NCBI RefSeq assembly: GCF_001277295.1
Contig: NZ_CP011456.1
Span: 4,530,001-4,594,000 of the forward strand
Reading direction: 5' to 3'
Origin: Anabaena sp. WA102
Lineage (GTDB): Bacteria; Cyanobacteriota; Cyanobacteriia; Cyanobacteriales; Nostocaceae
DNA length: 64,000 nucleotides
Shown here: one piece after another, positions 61,701-64,000 of the stretch
How positions within the stretch are numbered: position 1 is the stretch's first letter
Layout: each line of letters begins with the position of its first letter
The notes under the pieces: model-generated
Database searches by the model: none
What the model was told of the DNA's origin: nothing
What the model saw: the letters and a program-made list of their open reading frames with translations, nothing else
Position numbers and translations under genes: made by a program

Positions 61701-64000
61701 AACATCTGCACCGTCGGATTCTTGAACGCTGTCAATTCCGCCATTGTTACCAACTGCAAATCTGCCTAAAAAGTCGTTGTTGCCTTCACGGGTATATGTT
61801 GCAAAGGTGTTATCTCCCTGACTGGATGCTAACAGGTAGCCTGTACCGTTTTTACCGTAATAAATTGTCAAGCCTTCAACATCATTGGTGAGGTTTTTGC
61901 CTCCTTCAGCTTTGACTTTCTCAATTAATTTACCTGTTGAACCACCATTGGGTTCAGCGTCGAATTTCCAAATCCCCACATCTTCTTGACCAATGTACAG
62001 AAATCCTGTTTCTTGGTCTGCTACCATGCCTTCTGTTTGGGCTGAAGCACCTGCTGTGGTTGGTGAGGGAATGGTGAAGCTACGAACTACCTCATAACCG
62101 ATTTTACCGTTGCCTTTGTCTACTAATTTGAGTTGGGCGACATCTCCAGTGACACGACGGCTGGTGAAGACGTAGTAATCGTTGGTGACGGGACTGCGGT
62201 ACAGGGCTAAACCGTAGGAACTGCGAGTAGATGCCGAATAAGGGGCAGCGAAAGGTACACTTTGGAAAATTGTGGCAGCATTGCTATCGGTAATATTTTC
62301 TAAATAATTACCATTAGCACTGTTGGGGTTAATTTTGAAGATCGCTAGTTTATCATTATTTCTATCGCTTGCCACAGCAATATCAACTTTTTGACCACCT
62401 AATGTAAATCCATATTGCAAATCAACGTTGTTGTAACGAATATCTGGATTACTAGGATTAATGGTTTGCAACAAGTTTCCAGCTAAATCATAAATTCGCA
62501 AACCGCCATTTTTGACACTGGTTAAAACCAGACTCTTGCTAGAATCTGTAGCATTAACATAAATTGCTGGATCATCCGCATCGGCTCTTTGACTAAATGG
62601 TAAACTACCATCATCTAAAAGCGCGGGACGGGTTTCTACAATTGGGGTAGCAGTGGGAACTACATCTGCACTCAAGGTGAGGATTTGCGTAAATTGGGTG
62701 CCGCTGAAGTTGTTATCACTCACCAAAACAATGGATTGTGTACCATCTGCCAATTTTGGACCAAATGCCAGACCTTCAATATTATCTGTACCTGTGGGAT
62801 GATTGCCGTCACTATTGGGCAAATTCAGGGTATCAAGATTTAATAACAGACGTTTTTGAGTAGGTTGAATTGCGGCTAGTTGATTAGCATTGAGACTACT
62901 CAAGGAATCAACTGTATTAATGTCTGTTGCCCCTTGGAGGGTGATTTCATAGATTTTGATCGTGTTTCCTTGTCCGACAGCAAAGGAGCGCTCTAGGGCT
63001 AATAATGTGCCACGATTATCAATTGCTAATAAATCTACCAAACCGTTATCAGCCGCAGTTCCACCTGTAGGGGCTTTAGCAATAGGATCGGTAACATACA
63101 GATATTCTTTTTCTGGTTGTCCTGTCACCAAATTGTATTGAATAATCCGAGAACGAGCGCCTGTGGTAGTTGTAGAAATTGCACCATCTTGAAATAGGGC
63201 GCTTTCTGTAGCTGTGAATAGGGTTTTCTGGTCAGGTGTAATGCTTAAACTTTCAAATGCTAAGTTATTACGCACCCCTGAAGTTTGAGTATCACCAGTA
63301 TCAACAACATTATTGGTGTTAGTATCTTGAACAACTGGGAGGAATTTTTTAGGCACTGCTAAAGAACGAATTTCCTGTCCTGTAGTCAGATTAAACTCTT
63401 TAATGAAAGGATTGGTGACGCGACTTGCACCTAAATCTGGTCTAACTTCTCCTTCTGAGGAGATTAAAACTGTCCCATTGCTAGTTAAAGCAATACCTTC
63501 TGGATCTAAGCTATTAACTGCAAAAGGATTACCATTAATATCCTTGAGTTGGACAACATTGGTAAAAGTTACCGTATTGGTAACAGGGTCAAGAGTGAAG
63601 GTATAAAAACGGGCATTGGATGAGCGATCGTCAGAAATGGCATAATAGCGATTATTTACCGCATCATAAGTTACACCGGACAATCCACCCAAGCCAACTT
63701 GTTGACCATTTACTGTTCCCGCAGCGCCAGAGGGAACAAAACCGGTATTGAAAATAGTTTGTCCTTTAAATCCAGCACTAACAGCCGTTTTTCCTGCTTC
63801 TGTTACACCAACTTGCACATCTGCATACACTAACCGATGGTCAGAACTAGGGAAACCACCAGGAAGACTAGAGTTAAAAGTTCCTACTAATGGGAAATTT
63901 GCATCAGTATTGCTAGGCCAATACACTTCTGATTTACTAATTTGTAAGTCAGAGGAAGGAAGTACATAGTCTGTTCTCAGATTTCCCGGTGCAGTATCAG
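55740..64000 (-). CDS. giant RTX exoprotein with nuclease, phytase and glycerophosphodiesterase domains, 5' end outside window
   Basis: About 2753 codons are visible; the frame is open at base 64000. Domains from the N-side: the end of an endonuclease/exonuclease/phosphatase domain (LRTDYVLPSSDL, FPSSDHRLVYADV); a phytase-like esterase domain (about 45-430, GLGGLSGVTYDAVNNRYYAI); a beta-propeller 3-phytase domain (about 430-800, DADDPAIYVN, NNVDLQYGF); a second phytase-like domain (812-1215); a DUF11 repeat (1219-1330); a third phytase-like domain split by two GDPD domains (APIVIGHRGASGELPEHT near 1529, GHRGASGERPEHT near 1909, each with an EPDLV metal site); and an RTX C-terminus nearly identical to that at 35638. 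Expected role: secreted release of phosphate from DNA, phytate and phosphodiesters. Positions count from base 63926. Confidence 0.87.
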   Translation of the reverse strand, partial: DTAPGNLRTDYVLPSSDLQISKSEVYWPSNTDANFPLVGTFNSSLPGGFPSSDHRLVYADVQVGVTEAGKTAVSAGFKGQTIFNTGFVPSGAAGTVNGQQVGLGGLSGVTYDAVNNRYYAISDDRSSNARFYTFTLDPVTNTVTFTNVVQLKDINGNPFAVNSLDPEGIALTSNGTVLISSEGEVRPDLGASRVTNPFIKEFNLTTGQEIRSLAVPKKFLPVVQDTNTNNVVDTGDTQTSGVRNNLAFESLSITPDQKTLFTATESALFQDGAISTTTTGARSRIIQYNLVTGQPEKEYLYVTDPIAKAPTGGTAADNGLVDLLAIDNRGTLLALERSFAVGQGNTIKIYEITLQGATDINTVDSLSSLNANQLAAIQPTQKRLLLNLDTLNLPNSDGNHPTGTDNIEGLAFGPKLADGTQSIVLVSDNNFSGTQFTQILTLSADVVPTATPIVETRPALLDDGSLPFSQRADADDPAIYVNATDSSKSLVLTSVKNGGLRIYDLAGNLLQTINPSNPDIRYNNVDLQYGFTLGGQKVDIAVASDRNNDKLAIFKINPNSANGNYLENITDSNAATIFQSVPFAAPYSASTRSSYGLALYRSPVTNDYYVFTSRRVTGDVAQLKLVDKGNGKIGYEVVRSFTIPSPTTAGASAQTEGMVADQETGFLYIGQEDVGIWKFDAEPNGGSTGKLIEKVKAEGGKNLTNDVEGLTIYYGKNGTGYLLASSQGDNTFATYTREGNNDFLGRFAVGNNGGIDSVQESDGADVINLPLGPNFPNGVFITQDGANDPATIVNGENISSNFKLVPWENIANALPNPLKIDTTSYDPRNPVPQPRLTNYEFTNLPKLGTTTKGQDIFLGGFSGLHFQGIAANGNLQFVTHTDRGPNGDPTGANRPFYLPDFQPEIVSFELNRQTGAIAITKRTGLFEKDGTTPLTGLPNLQAGANGTAYTDEVAVNLDGQVIANKALGADLEGIVIAPNGYYWLVDEYRPAIYNFDVNGKLLNRFIPQGTATAPEPDAAAGTFGTEVLPAVYGQRRNNRGFEAVALEGSKLYAFIQSAIDNPDNAGDTTSRNSRNLRILEFDIISKQVTGEYLYLLDNITAAGNAKTDKLGDAVSLGNGKFAVVERDDLGTNVSNKLIYQINLTGATNINNPANFTLPAGKTIEQLTPAELTTAKITPVSKSLIANAAQLGYTGVEKLEGLALVSPNTLALINDNDFNVTGNSPLEKLGILELPYNIASVDLELSQTVDATQPVIGGQVTFNLTLFNHSPLVANGIKVTDLLPQPFTFISATPEQGTYNSQTGVWEVGEIAGNVTRTLKLTAKVTQSGALTNKAEITAQNQPDFDSGAGNNNAQEDDQSSTTLNIASNMVTLKGFASLPADTFAAGPAAGAAVTNPTNGRTTPFPGQPVQGFSGVQFAPNSGGSVFWFLADNGFGAKNNSADFLLRLYQVDPNFAGTENANGSVAIQNFIQLSDPNKLIPFDIVNKNTAKRELTGADFDVESFVIDAKGDIWVGDEFGTYLLHFNSNGVLLDAPFPTPNPVKLNTLNGQAPIVIGHRGASGELPEHTIEAYRLAILRGADFIEPDLVSTKDGVLIARHEPNLINTTDVASRSEFASRKKTVLVDGVTEEGFFASDFTLAEIKTLRAVMPQGFRDQVYNGLLQVPTLGEIIDLVKEVEVQTGKKIGIYPETKHPTYHDNLGLSLEEKLIDTLKVKGFTDPKRIFIQSFEVSNLKDLNNTIMPAAGVNLPLVQLLDAYDVANDGTLLYQDVNARPYDFVGKGDTRTYGDLLTPAGLKEIAAYADGIGPWKRQIVSVKTVDNNNDGKPDDLNNDGVINDADKVTLAPTSLVSDAHKEGLVVHPYTFRNESRSLASNYNNNPELEFRQFINLGVDGYFTDFPGTGDLVRDQITANQVRSPQNPTVLSTPKFDTLTGNAPIVIGHRGASGERPEHTLASYKLAIAQGADFVEPDLVVTKDGVLIARHEPMLAVGVLNADGTIQRDANGKPVINTTDTSTDVYLRDKFADRLKIKNLDGRNVVGWFAEDFTLAEVKELNAIERIPALRGTTFDQDGLKVPTLKEVIDLVKQVELETGRKIGIYPETKHPTFFQQQGINTSQILADTLKAENFTDPSRIFIQSFEVANLKALKNTIMPTAGIDIPLVQLFGGSGQPYDFVVAGDTRTYTNLSTPAGLAEIATYAKGIGPNKQRIVPQLTVDANKDGTADDLNGDGQISDGDRVLGTPTTLIQDAHKAGLIVHLYTLRNDEFFLPDTYKNDPGAEFRKFIDLGVDGFFTDFPKTGRQVLVNNYLAGTGYANPNGNLNTPYFNNSPEYFAPNQPYYGDLVTANLNRSQGFEGMAFSPDRQTIYPMLEGTVVGDPAGSVRIYKFDVASESYQGLVGRYQLVSTSNAIGDFTPINNNEFLVIERDNGQGSTALFKKIFKVDFSKIDTNGFVSKEEVADLLNIQDPKDLNGDGKTTYNMPFQTIEDVLVIDSKTILVANDNNYPFSIGRPPGIDNNEMVVLELDKPLALDSRLGLSASIAEATQYVAGTTGKDDLFVSGGTDGINDTIFTGAGNDTVDTVFGAISPFAGNNIIDLGSGDDTIFVNKGDRAFGSDGNDTFDARDGQGGNRISGGVGDDTFYLGSNDRALGGDGKDIFRVGLGGGNLISGGAGADQFWIVNAELPSSANTVLDFQLGTDVIGIQGAVSLGITTSTLKLNQVGADTAIVFNNQTLATLTGIQASSLSLTDSKQFVFA

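Overview
The window looks like a chromosomal accessory region of a filamentous, probably heterocyst-forming (Nostocales) cyanobacterium. The HIP1 octamer GCGATCGC is frequent. There are heptanucleotide tandem repeats of the STRR type, a cyanobacterial ThiE with an N-terminal ThiD2-like domain, an sbtA/sbtB-like pair, a csx18 gene, and giant RTX-type exoproteins. The species cannot be named from the sequence alone.

Layout. 1-4873 (minus): a glycan or sugar-modification operon (DegT/DnrJ aminotransferase, Nudix-like protein, GtrB-type glycosyltransferase, SnoaL-like protein, GtrA, methyltransferase). 4969-8668: MATE exporter, aldo/keto reductase, thiE. 8922-13496: two DUF1565 beta-helix surface proteins around a hypothetical gene. 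13560-27812: a type III-B CRISPR-Cas locus with a WYL regulator, csx18, cas1, cas2, a 14-repeat array, cmr2 (cas10), cmr3, cmr4, an IS, a cmr6-cmr1 remnant and a CARF-HEPN nuclease. 28209-35366: amidase, hypothetical genes, sbtB-like/sbtA, a PLP deaminase-like enzyme and two broken genes. 35638-51047: one giant modular exoprotein gene now split by a frameshift. 51302-55432: an IS, an Rpn-like nuclease, hicBA and a broken yoeB-type module. 55740-64000: a second giant RTX protein, incomplete at its 5' end, that combines nuclease, phytase and glycerophosphodiesterase domains and looks like a secreted phosphate-scavenging polyenzyme.

The strongest theme is small non-autonomous transposable elements (MITEs) breaking genes at exactly definable points. 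A 126-bp TA-flanked family sits in csx18, on both sides of cas1 (its target duplication supplies the A of the cas2 ATG), at the 3' end of the WYL gene, and as a relative in a PNPOx-family gene. A second family interrupts a uma2 gene and a third interrupts the same PNPOx gene. A 1.3-kb IS interrupts a small antitoxin-like gene. In each case, removing the element plus one target copy restores a continuous reading frame. A separate IS4-type element in the cmr operon has replaced cmr5 and the 5' part of cmr6.

Taken together, the CRISPR locus keeps an array, cas1, cas2, Cas10 with HD and GGDD motifs and a CARF-HEPN effector. It appears to lack Cmr5 and most of Cmr6, and no cas6 is seen here. It is therefore probably a decaying or helper-dependent type III-B system. 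All functional statements rest on motif recognition by eye, without database searches.
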